DNA from: Mycobacterium intracellulare ATCC 13950
GTDB lineage: Bacteria > Actinomycetota > Actinomycetes > Mycobacteriales > Mycobacteriaceae
Direction: 5' to 3'
DNA: 64,000 nucleotides
Assembly (NCBI RefSeq): GCF_000277125.1
Contig: NC_016946.1
Location: forward strand, 4,278,001 to 4,342,000
Shown here: in pieces, positions 44,106-52,299 of the stretch
How positions within the stretch are numbered: position 1 is the first letter of the stretch
Layout: every line of letters begins with the position of its first letter
Position numbers and translations under genes: made by a program
The notes under the pieces: model-generated
Told to the model about the DNA's origin: nothing
The model's database searches: none
The model's input: only the letters and a program-made list of their open reading frames with translations

Positions 44106-45703
44106 TGATGCGCTCCTTCCAAAGCGACTGAGTCCTCTTCCTCGACGGGCCCGGGCATGGGCAACGTGAATTCGAATCGCGTCCCCTCGGTGTAGGACGT
44201 GTCGATCCGCACGGTGCCGCCGTGGTGCTCGACGATCTTCTTGACCAACGCGAGACCCACGCCGGTTCCCGCGTACACCTCCCGGCCGTGCAGCCGCTGG
44301 AAGATGACGAAGACCTTGTCGGAGAATTCCTCCGGAATGCCGATGCCGTTGTCCGACACGCTGAACAACCATTCGCCGTCGTGGGTGCCCTCGCCGGGTG
44401 CGCATTCGATGACGACGCGGGGCGGGCGATCCTTGTGCCGGAACTTGATCGCGTTGCCGATCAGGTTCTGCCACAGCATCGTCAGCAGCGTCGGATCCCC
44501 CACGATCTCCGGCAGCGGCTCCGTCGGGCGCACGATCTGGGCTTCGGTCTCCTCGATCGCGACGGCCAGGTTGGCCAGGCCGGCGTCGAGCGTCGCGTCG
44601 AGCTGCACCTCGGTCTCCGTGGTGCCCAGCCGGCCGACCCGGGAGAAGGTGAGCAGGTCGTTGATCAGCGCCTGCATGCGTTTGGCGCCGTCGACCGCGA
44701 ACCCGATGTATTCGATGCCGCGTTCGTCGAGCTTGTCGGCGTACCGTTTCTCGAGCAGCTGACAGAAGGAGGCCACCTTGCGCAGCGGCTCCTGCAGATC
44801 GTGCGAGGCGACATAGGCGAACTGCTCGAGTTCGGTGTTGGACCGGCGCAATTCGGCGGTCTGCTCATCGAGCAGGGTTTGGGCCGAACGGGACACGTCG
44901 AGCTCTTCGACCATGCGCTTGCGCATATTCTCGACGTCGATGGCCATGTTGCGAATGTCCTTGGGCCGCTTGGGCGCCGAGATCACTTCGTCGAAGTTGC
45001 CCTGGGTGATCCGGCGGCAGGCCGCGGCCAGGCTCGCGATCGGCCGGGTGATCGCCGCGCGACTCAGCAACCCCAACAGCGCGGCCGCGCCCAAAACGAT
45101 CAGCACCATCGCGCCCAGCACCCAGTCGCGCCAGCCGTTGATGTCGTTGAGCTCGTCGACGGCGCTGGCCGCCGCGTCGGCCAGGTGCGTGTTCTGCGTG
45201 TCGAAAAGCACTCGCAGACGGTCGAATTTGGCTTTGCCGAGGTCGGCCATCGAGGTGCTGACGACGCTGGGAACCTTGGGGGTCACGGCCGCGATGACGG
45301 GTTCGGCGTAGCTGGTGCGCCAGTCCGCGGCGGCGGTTTCGACCGCCTCCAGGTCGGCGATCAGCTCCGCGCGCCCGCCGACCAGCCGGCGAATCTCGTC
45401 GGCGGCGGCCCGTTCGGCGCGTTGCCCGTCGTAATACGGCGCGAGGAACTGCCGGTCGGCGGTGATCAGGTAACCGCGCACGCCCGTTTCCTGGTCCCGC
45501 AGGGCCGCCTGCAAATGGGTCGCGGCGACGCGCGCCGGCTGGATGTCCTCGCCCACCTGGCGCGACACCTGGTCGGTGCGGTCCAGTAGCACCCCGCCGA
45601 CGACCGCGCCGAGGAGCACCGTCGCACCCATGATCCACAGGACGAGGGCCAGCCACCCCCGCACGGTGAGCTGCGCGAGCCGAAGCGGAGCCGGTGCCGT
45701 CAC
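44102..45703 (-). CDS. CHASE3/HAMP sensor histidine kinase
   Basis: A 533-residue membrane kinase: TM1 at about 17-40, external CHASE3 domain (LQAALRDQETGVRGYLITAD, about 45-190), TM2 at 194-213, HAMP to about 268, then a phytochrome-type H-box FAYVASHDLQEPLRKVASF with His301, and a HATPase (NLIGNAIKFRHK, SDNGIGIPEEFSDKVFVIF, GTGVGLALVKKIVEHHGG). CHASE3 senses unknown small ligands or envelope state. GTG at 45701-45703 overlaps the phosphatase stop (GTGA). Transcribed phosphatase-kinase-regulator, the trio is a single operon. Input signal cannot be read from sequence. Confidence 0.92.
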   Translation of the reverse strand: MTAPAPLRLAQLTVRGWLALVLWIMGATVLLGAVVGGVLLDRTDQVSRQVGEDIQPARVAATHLQAALRDQETGVRGYLITADRQFLAPYYDGQRAERAAADEIRRLVGGRAELIADLEAVETAAADWRTSYAEPVIAAVTPKVPSVVSTSMADLGKAKFDRLRVLFDTQNTHLADAAASAVDELNDINGWRDWVLGAMVLIVLGAAALLGLLSRAAITRPIASLAAACRRITQGNFDEVISAPKRPKDIRNMAIDVENMRKRMVEELDVSRSAQTLLDEQTAELRRSNTELEQFAYVASHDLQEPLRKVASFCQLLEKRYADKLDERGIEYIGFAVDGAKRMQALINDLLTFSRVGRLGTTETEVQLDATLDAGLANLAVAIEETEAQIVRPTEPLPEIVGDPTLLTMLWQNLIGNAIKFRHKDRPPRVVIECAPGEGTHDGEWLFSVSDNGIGIPEEFSDKVFVIFQRLHGREVYAGTGVGLALVKKIVEHHGGTVRIDTSYTEGTRFEFTLPMPGPVEEEDSVALEGAHQ

Positions 45704-46893
45704 GTGGTGGTCCTCTCGATGCGGAGCACGGCGATGTCGTCGGTGAGGCCGCCGCGCGGCTCGGCGAGTTCCTGGGCGCCGTCGATGAGGGCGTCGACGA
45801 ATGCCGGGCCGGGTCGGTTGGCGTGCGAGCGGGCAAGCTCGAGCAGGCCGTCCTCGCCGAGCCGCTCGGTCCCCTGCCCCGAATAGCCTTCGTAGAGACC
45901 GTCGGTCAGCAACAGCAGGCCGTGGCCGGCGGGCACCTCCAGCTCGTGGCGCGGCCAGCCGTCGGCGCGCAGGCCCAGCGCCGGGCCGCCCGGCGGCTCC
46001 ACCCACTGGACCGCGCCGCCGCCCTGCAGCAACATCCCCGGATGCCCGGCGCGGATGACGCTGACCTCCGGGCGCTCCGGGCAGATCTCGAGGCTGAGCA
46101 CGGTCGCGAAGATGCCGGTGCCGGTGCGTTCCGAATACAGCACCCGCTCGAGCTGGCGCATCAGGTCGACGCCGTGCACGCCGGCGAAGGTGAGCGTGCG
46201 AAACGCGATCCGCAGCGCCGCGCCCAGGGCCGCCTCGTGCGGGCCGTGCCCGGCGACGTCGCCGATCAGGACGTGCACGATCCGGTCGGGCGTCTGGACG
46301 ACGTCGTAGAAGTCGCCACAGAGCAAAGCGCCTTCGCGGCTGGGGCGGTAGCGGGCGACGATGTCGACGCCCGGGTCGTCCAGCAGCAGCGGGGAGGGCA
46401 GCAGTCCGCGTTCCAGCAGCGCGTTCTCCCGGGCCCGCAGCTGGGTCGCGTGCAGGTCGGCGGCGATCAGCTCGGCGCGCTTGCGCTCGATCGCGTACAG
46501 CAGCGCGCGGCGCAGCATTTCCGGCTCGACGCGGCCCTTGACCAGGTAGTCCTGGGCGCCGGCGGCGACTGCCGACGCCCCGAAATACTCGTCGTTGAGC
46601 CCGGTCAGCACGACGATCGGCACGGTGGCGTCCAGCTTGGCCACGCGGTCCAACGCGTCGATCCCGCTGGCGTCGGGCAGGTGCAGATCCAGCAGCACGC
46701 AATCGGGGCGGGCGGATTCCAGCTCGCGTTCGGCGTCCGCCATCGACTTGGCCCACACCACCCGGATGTCGGCGGCCGCGTCGGAGATCAGGTCTTCCAC
46801 GAGCACCGCGTCGGCGCGGTCGTCCTCGACCAAGAGCAACGACAAGGATTGCCAACTCGCCGTCGGCGTGACCGGAGCACGTGCCGGAATCAA
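45700..46893 (-). CDS. Response-regulator PP2C phosphatase (RsbU/RsbP type)
   Basis: A 397-residue protein: receiver domain (LLLVEDDRADAVLVEDLI, phospho-acceptor Asp69 in LLDLHLPD, Lys119 in YLVKGRVEPEM), a short coiled linker (RAELIAADLHATQLRARENALL) and a PPM/SpoIIE phosphatase domain with metal-binding GDFYD at 193-197, GDVAGHGPH at 211-219 and LTDGLYEGYSG. Such enzymes dephosphorylate STAS anti-sigma antagonists and so free stress sigma factors. Start is uncertain: TTG 46891-46893 gives the full length; no ATG or GTG is better placed before the receiver. Its phosphorylation is likely set by the adjoining kinase. Confidence 0.85.
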   Translation of the reverse strand: MIPARAPVTPTASWQSLSLLLVEDDRADAVLVEDLISDAAADIRVVWAKSMADAERELESARPDCVLLDLHLPDASGIDALDRVAKLDATVPIVVLTGLNDEYFGASAVAAGAQDYLVKGRVEPEMLRRALLYAIERKRAELIAADLHATQLRARENALLERGLLPSPLLLDDPGVDIVARYRPSREGALLCGDFYDVVQTPDRIVHVLIGDVAGHGPHEAALGAALRIAFRTLTFAGVHGVDLMRQLERVLYSERTGTGIFATVLSLEICPERPEVSVIRAGHPGMLLQGGGAVQWVEPPGGPALGLRADGWPRHELEVPAGHGLLLLTDGLYEGYSGQGTERLGEDGLLELARSHANRPGPAFVDALIDGAQELAEPRGGLTDDIAVLRIERTTT

Positions 46894-47092
46894 TTCCCGG
46901 CCATCTGTGGACGGGTGTGGGAAGTCACGTTCTGCACTTGCAGACCCCCTGGCCGCGATAAGACCCTTGCTCGTTGGCGGTGGTCGGACGGGATTGCCGG
47001 TGCCTGTTTACCGACCGTCGGCTTGGACTTCACGCGCCGTGGAGATCCTATGCGGTGCGGGCGGGGTTTTCCCAACGGACCCGCGGAACGAA

Positions 47093-48262
47093 TCAGCGCA
47101 GCAGCGCCCGCGACATCACCACGCGCTGAATCTGATTGGTGCCCTCGTAGATCTGGGTGATCTTGGCGTCACGCATCATCCGCTCGACGGGGAAATCGAC
47201 GGTGTAGCCGGCGCCGCCGAAGAGCTGCACCGCGTCCGTGGTGACCTCCATCGCGACGTCGGACGCCAGGCACTTCGACGCCGCCGAGATGAAGCCCAGG
47301 TGCGATTCGCCGCGCTCGGCGCGGGCGGCGGCGTGGTACACCATCAGCCGGGCGGACTCCACCTTCATCGCCATGTCGGCGAGCATGAACTGCACGCCCT
47401 GGTTGTCGCTGACCGGGCGGCCGAACTGCTTGCGGTCCTTGGTGTAGGCGATGGCCGCGTCCAGCGCGCCCTGGGCGATGCCGACCGCCTGCGCGCCGAT
47501 GGTGGGCCGGGTGTGGTCCAGCGTCGCCAGCGCCGTCTTGAACCCGGTGCCCGGCTCGCCGATGATCCGGTCGCCGGGGATCCGGCAGTTCTCGAAGTAC
47601 AGCTCGGTGGTCGGCGAACCCTTGATACCCAGCTTCTTTTCCTTGGGCCCGACGCTGAATCCCTCGTCGTCCTTGTGCACCATGAACGACGAAATCCCAT
47701 TGGCGCCCTTGTCCGGATCGGTCACCGCCATCACCGTGTACCAGCTGGACTTGCCGCCGTTGGTGATCCAGCATTTGGCGCCGTTGAGGATCCAGTCGTC
47801 CCCGTCGGCCTTGGCCCGGGTCCGCATCGATCCGGCGTCGCTGCCGGCCTCGCGCTCGGACAGCGCGTAGGACGCCATCGCCGAGCCGTCCGCGATCGAG
47901 GGCAGCACCTGCTTTTTCAGCTCGTCGGAGCCGCGCAGGATCAGCCCCATCGTGCCGAGCTTGTTGACCGCGGGAATCAGCGACGCCGAGGCGTCGACGC
48001 GGGCGACCTCTTCGATGACGATGCACGCGGCCACCGAGTCGGCGCCCTGCCCGCCGTACTCCTCGGGCACGTGCACGGCGTTGAAGCCCGACGCGTTCAG
48101 GGCCTCCAGCGCCTCCTGCGGGAAGCGCGAGTTCTCGTCGACGTCGGCGGCGTGCGGGGCGATTTCCTTTTCCGCCAGCGCGCGGATCGCCGCCCGCAAT
48201 TCGGTGTGTTCCTCGGGCAACTGGAACAGATCAAAGGTGGGATTTCCGGCCCATCCAGCCAT
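47093..48262 (-). CDS. fadE25: Acyl-CoA dehydrogenase FadE25
   Basis: A 389-residue short/medium-chain-type acyl-CoA dehydrogenase, a flavoprotein that makes the trans-2 double bond in beta-oxidation. Family motifs: SYALSEREAGSDAGSMRTRA with the FAD/substrate region, WILNGAKCWITNGGKSSWYTV, QVFGG-like QFGRPVSDNQGVQFMLADMA, VQLFGGAGYTVDFPVERMMR and the catalytic Glu segment QIYEGTNQIQRVVMSR. ATG at 48260-48262. It corresponds to Rv3274c. The 199 bases beyond its stop toward the PP2C gene contain no gene I can support. Chain-length preference is unknown. Confidence 0.93.
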   Translation of the reverse strand: MAGWAGNPTFDLFQLPEEHTELRAAIRALAEKEIAPHAADVDENSRFPQEALEALNASGFNAVHVPEEYGGQGADSVAACIVIEEVARVDASASLIPAVNKLGTMGLILRGSDELKKQVLPSIADGSAMASYALSEREAGSDAGSMRTRAKADGDDWILNGAKCWITNGGKSSWYTVMAVTDPDKGANGISSFMVHKDDEGFSVGPKEKKLGIKGSPTTELYFENCRIPGDRIIGEPGTGFKTALATLDHTRPTIGAQAVGIAQGALDAAIAYTKDRKQFGRPVSDNQGVQFMLADMAMKVESARLMVYHAAARAERGESHLGFISAASKCLASDVAMEVTTDAVQLFGGAGYTVDFPVERMMRDAKITQIYEGTNQIQRVVMSRALLR

Positions 48263-48345
48263 CTCGAGCCTCCTACGCTCTCGTGTGGCGCCCTGCCGAA
48301 CCGCCCGACTCCTGCGCGGGCGCGGCGCGCCTCGTCGCCAAGCTA

Positions 48346-48873
<528 letters not shown>

Positions 48874-48878
48874 TTGCG

Positions 48879-48919
48879 CCGCTCCTCCTCATCGACTGCG
48901 CTCCGCATCGTCGCCGGCG
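48879..48919. repeat. Short dispersed mycobacterial repeat, copy 2 (purK-purE junction)
   Basis: Shares CTCCTCCTCATCG and GCATCGTC with 488-528. On the minus strand it encodes the last codons of purK (GAT GCG GAG CGC), its TGA stop (48889-48891), and the GAGGAGGAG ribosome site of purE. This matches the way MIRU-type elements sit between coupled mycobacterial genes. Confidence 0.6.
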
Positions 48920-50184
48920 TGTGGATCCCATCCGTCCGTCCACTGCCCGTGTGACAACCAGTGTGCCGCCAGGTCGGCGCGTTCCCGCAGCTTCGCCACG
49001 CTTTCGCGGGCCGGGTCCAGGCCGACGAAGTTGATGTGGCCGACCTTGCGGCCGGGGCGCTCCTGCTTGCCGTACAGGTGCACCCGCGCGTCGGGCATCC
49101 GCGCGAACAGGTGGTGCAGCCGCTCGTCGACGCTCATCTGCGGGGGCGTCGCGGCGCCCAGCACGTTGGCCATCACGGTCACCGGCGCCAGCGCGTCGGT
49201 GTCGCCGAGCGGGTAGTCGAGCACCGCGCGCAGATGCTGCTCGAACTGGCTGGTGCGCGACCCGTCCATGGTCCAGTGCCCCGAGTTGTGCGGCCGCATC
49301 GCCAGCTCGTTGACGAGCAGCGACCCGTCACCGGTCTCGAACAGCTCGACCGCGAGCACGCCGACCACCCCGAGTTCGCCGGCGAGCCGCAACGCCAGCC
49401 GCTGCGCCTCGGCGGAGGCGTCGCCGGGCAGGTCCGGCGCGGGGGCGATCACCTGCACGCAGATCCCGTCGCGCTGCACGGTCTCGACGACCGGCCACGC
49501 CGCCCCCTGCCCGAACGGCGACCGGGCCACCAGCGCGGAGAGCTCGCGGCGCAGGTTCACCTGCTCCTCGGCCATCACCGGCACGCCGTCGGCCAGGAAG
49601 GCGGCCGCGATCTCGCGGGCGTGCACCGGGTCGCGGGCCATCCGCACCCCACGCCCGTCGTAACCGCCGCGGATCGCCTTGACCACCACGGGCCCGGCGA
49701 TCCCCCGCGCGAACTCGTCGAGTTCGTCGACGCTGCGGATCTCGGCGTAGCGGGGCACCGGCACGCCGAGGGCCTCCAACCGCCGCCGCATCACGAGCTT
49801 GTCCTGCGCGTGCACCAGCGCCTGCGGCGGTGGCGCCACGTTGATGCCCTCGGCGACGAGCTTGTCCAGCAGTTCGGTCGGCACGTGCTCGTGGTCGAAC
49901 GTCAGCACGTCGGCACCCTCGGCCACCCGGCGCAGGTCCTCGAGATCGGTGTGCGAACCGATCACCACGTCGGGGGCGACCAGCGCGGCCGATTCGTCGG
50001 CGTCGGTGGCCAGCACCCGCAGCGTCTGCCCAAGGGCGATCGCCGCCTGGTGGGTCATCCGGGCGAGCTGACCGCCTCCGACCATCGCGACCACGGGGAT
50101 GACCCGGGGAACGGCTCGGGCGGCCGGGGGGCGCGTTTCGAGGGGGGCTGCGCCCGGGGGGCGTGTACTCGGCACGGCCATCAT
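48889..50184 (-). CDS. purK: N5-carboxyaminoimidazole ribonucleotide synthase
   Basis: PurK uses ATP and bicarbonate to make N5-CAIR from AIR. The 431-residue ATP-grasp enzyme has the N-terminal VVAMVGGGQLARMTHQAAIALG, ADVLTFDHEHVP, the ATP-grasp loop VVKAIRGGYDGRGVRMAR, VMAEEQVNLRRELSALVARS, VLAVELFETGDGSLLVNELAMRPHNSGHWT and the ARVHLYGKQERPGRKVGHINF tail. ATG at 50182-50184 is followed by a second ATG (MMAV), the same arrangement as in M. tuberculosis. An N-terminal extension of about 30 residues (RPPGAAPLETRPPAARAV) is Pro/Ala-rich. It diverges from the GtrA gene. Confidence 0.94.
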   Translation of the reverse strand: MMAVPSTRPPGAAPLETRPPAARAVPRVIPVVAMVGGGQLARMTHQAAIALGQTLRVLATDADESAALVAPDVVIGSHTDLEDLRRVAEGADVLTFDHEHVPTELLDKLVAEGINVAPPPQALVHAQDKLVMRRRLEALGVPVPRYAEIRSVDELDEFARGIAGPVVVKAIRGGYDGRGVRMARDPVHAREIAAAFLADGVPVMAEEQVNLRRELSALVARSPFGQGAAWPVVETVQRDGICVQVIAPAPDLPGDASAEAQRLALRLAGELGVVGVLAVELFETGDGSLLVNELAMRPHNSGHWTMDGSRTSQFEQHLRAVLDYPLGDTDALAPVTVMANVLGAATPPQMSVDERLHHLFARMPDARVHLYGKQERPGRKVGHINFVGLDPARESVAKLRERADLAAHWLSHGQWTDGWDPHAGDDAERSR

Positions 50185-50254
50185 CGTGTCACGGCCGCGC
50201 ACACCGCCGCCAAGGCGTGTGACCGGCGCTGACACTGAATTGTTATGTACGATT

Positions 50255-50284
50255 TTGCGTCGAATTTGTGTCCGTCCGTACACT
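50255..50284 (+). promoter_or_regulatory. Candidate promoter of the GtrA-family gene
   Basis: TTGCGT (50255-50260), 18 bases, TACACT (50279-50284). The GTG start follows at 50293, so a transcript would begin at or next to the start codon and be leaderless, a common mycobacterial arrangement. Confidence 0.35.
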
Positions 50285-50292
50285 GACGTGTT

Positions 50293-50952
50293 GTGTCCTT
50301 CGCCGAAGCCACGATCGCGCGTCTGCCAAGGGTTTTGCAGCCCTATTTGCTACGCCACCACGAACTGATCAAATTCGCCATTGTCGGCGGCACCACGTTC
50401 GTCATCGACTCGGCGATTTTCTACACGCTCAAGCTGACAATTCTTGAACCCAAACCGGTCACCGCGAAGGTGATCGCCGGGATCGTGGCGGTCATCGCCT
50501 CCTACGTGCTGAACCGGGAATGGAGCTTCCGCAACCGCGGCGGCCGCGAGCGCCACCACGAGGCCCTGCTGTTCTTCGCGTTCAGCGGCGTGGGGGTGCT
50601 GCTGTCCATGGCGCCGCTGTGGTTCTCCAGCTACGTGCTGCAACTGCGCGTGCCGACGGTGTCGCTGGCGGTGGAAAACCTCGCCGACTTCATCTCGGCC
50701 TACATCATCGGAAACCTGCTGCAGATGGCGTTCCGCTTCTGGGCGTTCCGCCGTTGGGTATTTCCGGACCAGTTTGCCCGCACCCCCGACAAGGCCCTGG
50801 AATCCGCCCTCACCGCCGGCGGTATTGCCGAGATCTTCGAAGACGAGATCGAGGGCGGAAACGTCACCCTGCTGCGCGCCTGGCGCAATCGGGCCAGCCG
50901 CCTGGGTCAGCTCGGCGATTCCTCGGAACCGAGGGTGTCGAAGACTTCGTGA
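50293..50952 (+). CDS. GtrA-family membrane protein (Rv3277 type)
   Basis: A 219-residue protein with the GtrA fold: four hydrophobic segments (LIKFAIVGGTTFVIDSAIFY, VIAGIVAVIASYVLNREWSF, ALLFFAFSGVGVLLSMAPLW, LADFISAYIIGNLLQMAFRF) and a C-terminal cytoplasmic tail. GtrA proteins help move or present polyprenyl-linked sugars across the membrane, often for wall polysaccharides. GTG at 50293. The 3' end overlaps that of the convergent PH-domain gene by 46 bases. Partner glycosyltransferase is not encoded next to it. Confidence 0.87.
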   Translation: MSFAEATIARLPRVLQPYLLRHHELIKFAIVGGTTFVIDSAIFYTLKLTILEPKPVTAKVIAGIVAVIASYVLNREWSFRNRGGRERHHEALLFFAFSGVGVLLSMAPLWFSSYVLQLRVPTVSLAVENLADFISAYIIGNLLQMAFRFWAFRRWVFPDQFARTPDKALESALTAGGIAEIFEDEIEGGNVTLLRAWRNRASRLGQLGDSSEPRVSKTS

Positions 50953-51425
50953 TACAGCAGCGCGTGCACCTCGCGCAGCCGCGGAATGTCGTAGAACTCC
51001 AACGGATCCTGTGACGCCGATTCGATGATCAGCGTCCCGGTGCGAAACATTCGCTCGGTGATCCGGTCGCGGAATTCCACGCTGTTGATCCGGGCCAGCG
51101 GGATGTCGATCCCGGTGCGCGTCAACACCCCGTGCCGGAACATCACCCGCCGGTTCGTCACCACGAAATGGGTCGTCAGCCAGCTTCCGAAGGGCCACAA
51201 CGTCAGCCACCCGACGATCACCAGCCAGATCCCCCAGATGACGCCGTGGATGATGTTCTTGGCGAGCTGCTCCCAGTGCGTCGAGTTGAGGTATCCCGAG
51301 CCGAACGCCGCCAGCCCGGTCACCACGATGAGAACCAGCACCGGCCAGATCAACCGCTTCCAGTGCGGGTGCCGATGCACGATGACGTGCTCGCCGGCGG
51401 CCAGCACGTTGTCCGGATAGCCCAT
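50907..51425 (-). CDS. PH domain-containing membrane protein (Rv3278c type)
   Basis: A 172-residue protein with two hydrophobic helices (LIWPVLVLIVVTGLAAFG and GVIWGIWLVIVGWLTLW) followed by a bacterial pleckstrin-homology domain (THFVVTNRRVMFRHGVLTRTG, IDIPLARINSVEFRDRITER, GTLIIESASQDPLEFYDIP). Such proteins are of unknown function. ATG at 51423-51425 (MGYPDNVLAAGEHVIVHRHP) is the family start; the open frame upstream belongs to an antisense reading of birA. It converges with the GtrA gene and follows birA after 32 bases. Confidence 0.88.
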   Translation of the reverse strand: MGYPDNVLAAGEHVIVHRHPHWKRLIWPVLVLIVVTGLAAFGSGYLNSTHWEQLAKNIIHGVIWGIWLVIVGWLTLWPFGSWLTTHFVVTNRRVMFRHGVLTRTGIDIPLARINSVEFRDRITERMFRTGTLIIESASQDPLEFYDIPRLREVHALLYHEVFDTLGSEESPS

Positions 51426-51457
51426 GCCCGCCGACCTTAGCCGCGCGGCGCGACTAA

Positions 51458-52282
51458 CTAGCGCAAATGCACCACATCGCCGGCCGCGACGACGGCGGTC
51501 TGCCCGCCACTGTCCAGGCACAACCGGCCCTGATCGTCGATGGCGGTCGCGGTGCCGTCGATCTGCTTGCCGCCGGGCAGGTGCGCGCGCACCCGGTTGC
51601 CGAGGGTCAGGCTGCGCGCCCGGTAGTCGGCGGCCAGCGCCCAGTCGGCGCCGCGCGCGGCGCGCCAGGCCACGATCCGCCGCCCCAGCTCCCGCAGCAG
51701 GTCCGACACCAACCGCGTGCGGTCGGGTTCGGCCACGCCGAGATCGAGCAGCGACGTCGCGCCGGGGCCGTCGATCTCCTCGGCGGACTGAGTCACGTTG
51801 AGCCCCAAGCCGATAACCACCACCGGCTTGGCCACCTCGGCGAGAATCCCGGCCAGCTTGCCCGGCGAATCGCCCGGCCCGGCCAGCACGTCGTTGGGCC
51901 ACTTGAGCCCCACCCGGACCCCGGACCCTTCCAGCAGCGGCGCGACGGTGTCGACGACCGCCACCCCGGTGGCCAGCGGCAGCCAGCCCCACCCCGTGCT
52001 GGGGACGTCGACGACGCTGACGCCCACCGACATCGTGATCTGGGCGCGCGGGGTGGCCGACCAGCCGCGGCCGTGCCGCCCGCGGCCGGCGGTCTGGTGC
52101 TCGGCGATCAGCACGGCGCCGGCGACGTCGGCGCCCGACGCCGCCCGCGCCAGCAGGTCGGCGTTGGTGGATCCGGTCTGCTCGACGACGTCGAGTTGAC
52201 GCCAGCCCAGCCCGGTGCCGATCAACTCGGCGCGCAGCGCGGCGGCGTCCAGTGGTGCTCGAAGTTGATCTCGGTCTGTCAC
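51458..52282 (-). CDS. birA: Biotin protein ligase BirA
   Basis: BirA activates biotin as biotinyl-AMP and attaches it to the carrier Lys of acyl-CoA carboxylases such as AccA3, encoded 9 kb away. The 274-residue monofunctional ligase lacks the DNA-binding domain of E. coli BirA. Motifs: VVEQTGSTNADLLARA, the biotin/ATP loop AEHQTAGRGRHGRGWSA, ITMSVGVSV, LKWPNDVLAGPG and KLAGILAEV. GTG at 52280-52282. It sits 17 bases behind the KstD-like gene and may be read from that upstream operon. Confidence 0.93.
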   Translation of the reverse strand: MTDRDQLRAPLDAAALRAELIGTGLGWRQLDVVEQTGSTNADLLARAASGADVAGAVLIAEHQTAGRGRHGRGWSATPRAQITMSVGVSVVDVPSTGWGWLPLATGVAVVDTVAPLLEGSGVRVGLKWPNDVLAGPGDSPGKLAGILAEVAKPVVVIGLGLNVTQSAEEIDGPGATSLLDLGVAEPDRTRLVSDLLRELGRRIVAWRAARGADWALAADYRARSLTLGNRVRAHLPGGKQIDGTATAIDDQGRLCLDSGGQTAVVAAGDVVHLR

Positions 52283-52299
52283 CGGACCCAGCCTAGAAC

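Noticed and set aside
44102..46855. A 917-residue frame suggesting a giant hybrid kinase
   Set aside because: The first half is a shadow frame of the PP2C gene; kinase motifs begin only after GTG 45703.
46894..47092. A small gene between the PP2C gene and fadE25
   Set aside because: Short frames exist on both strands but have no ribosome site, codon bias or family features.
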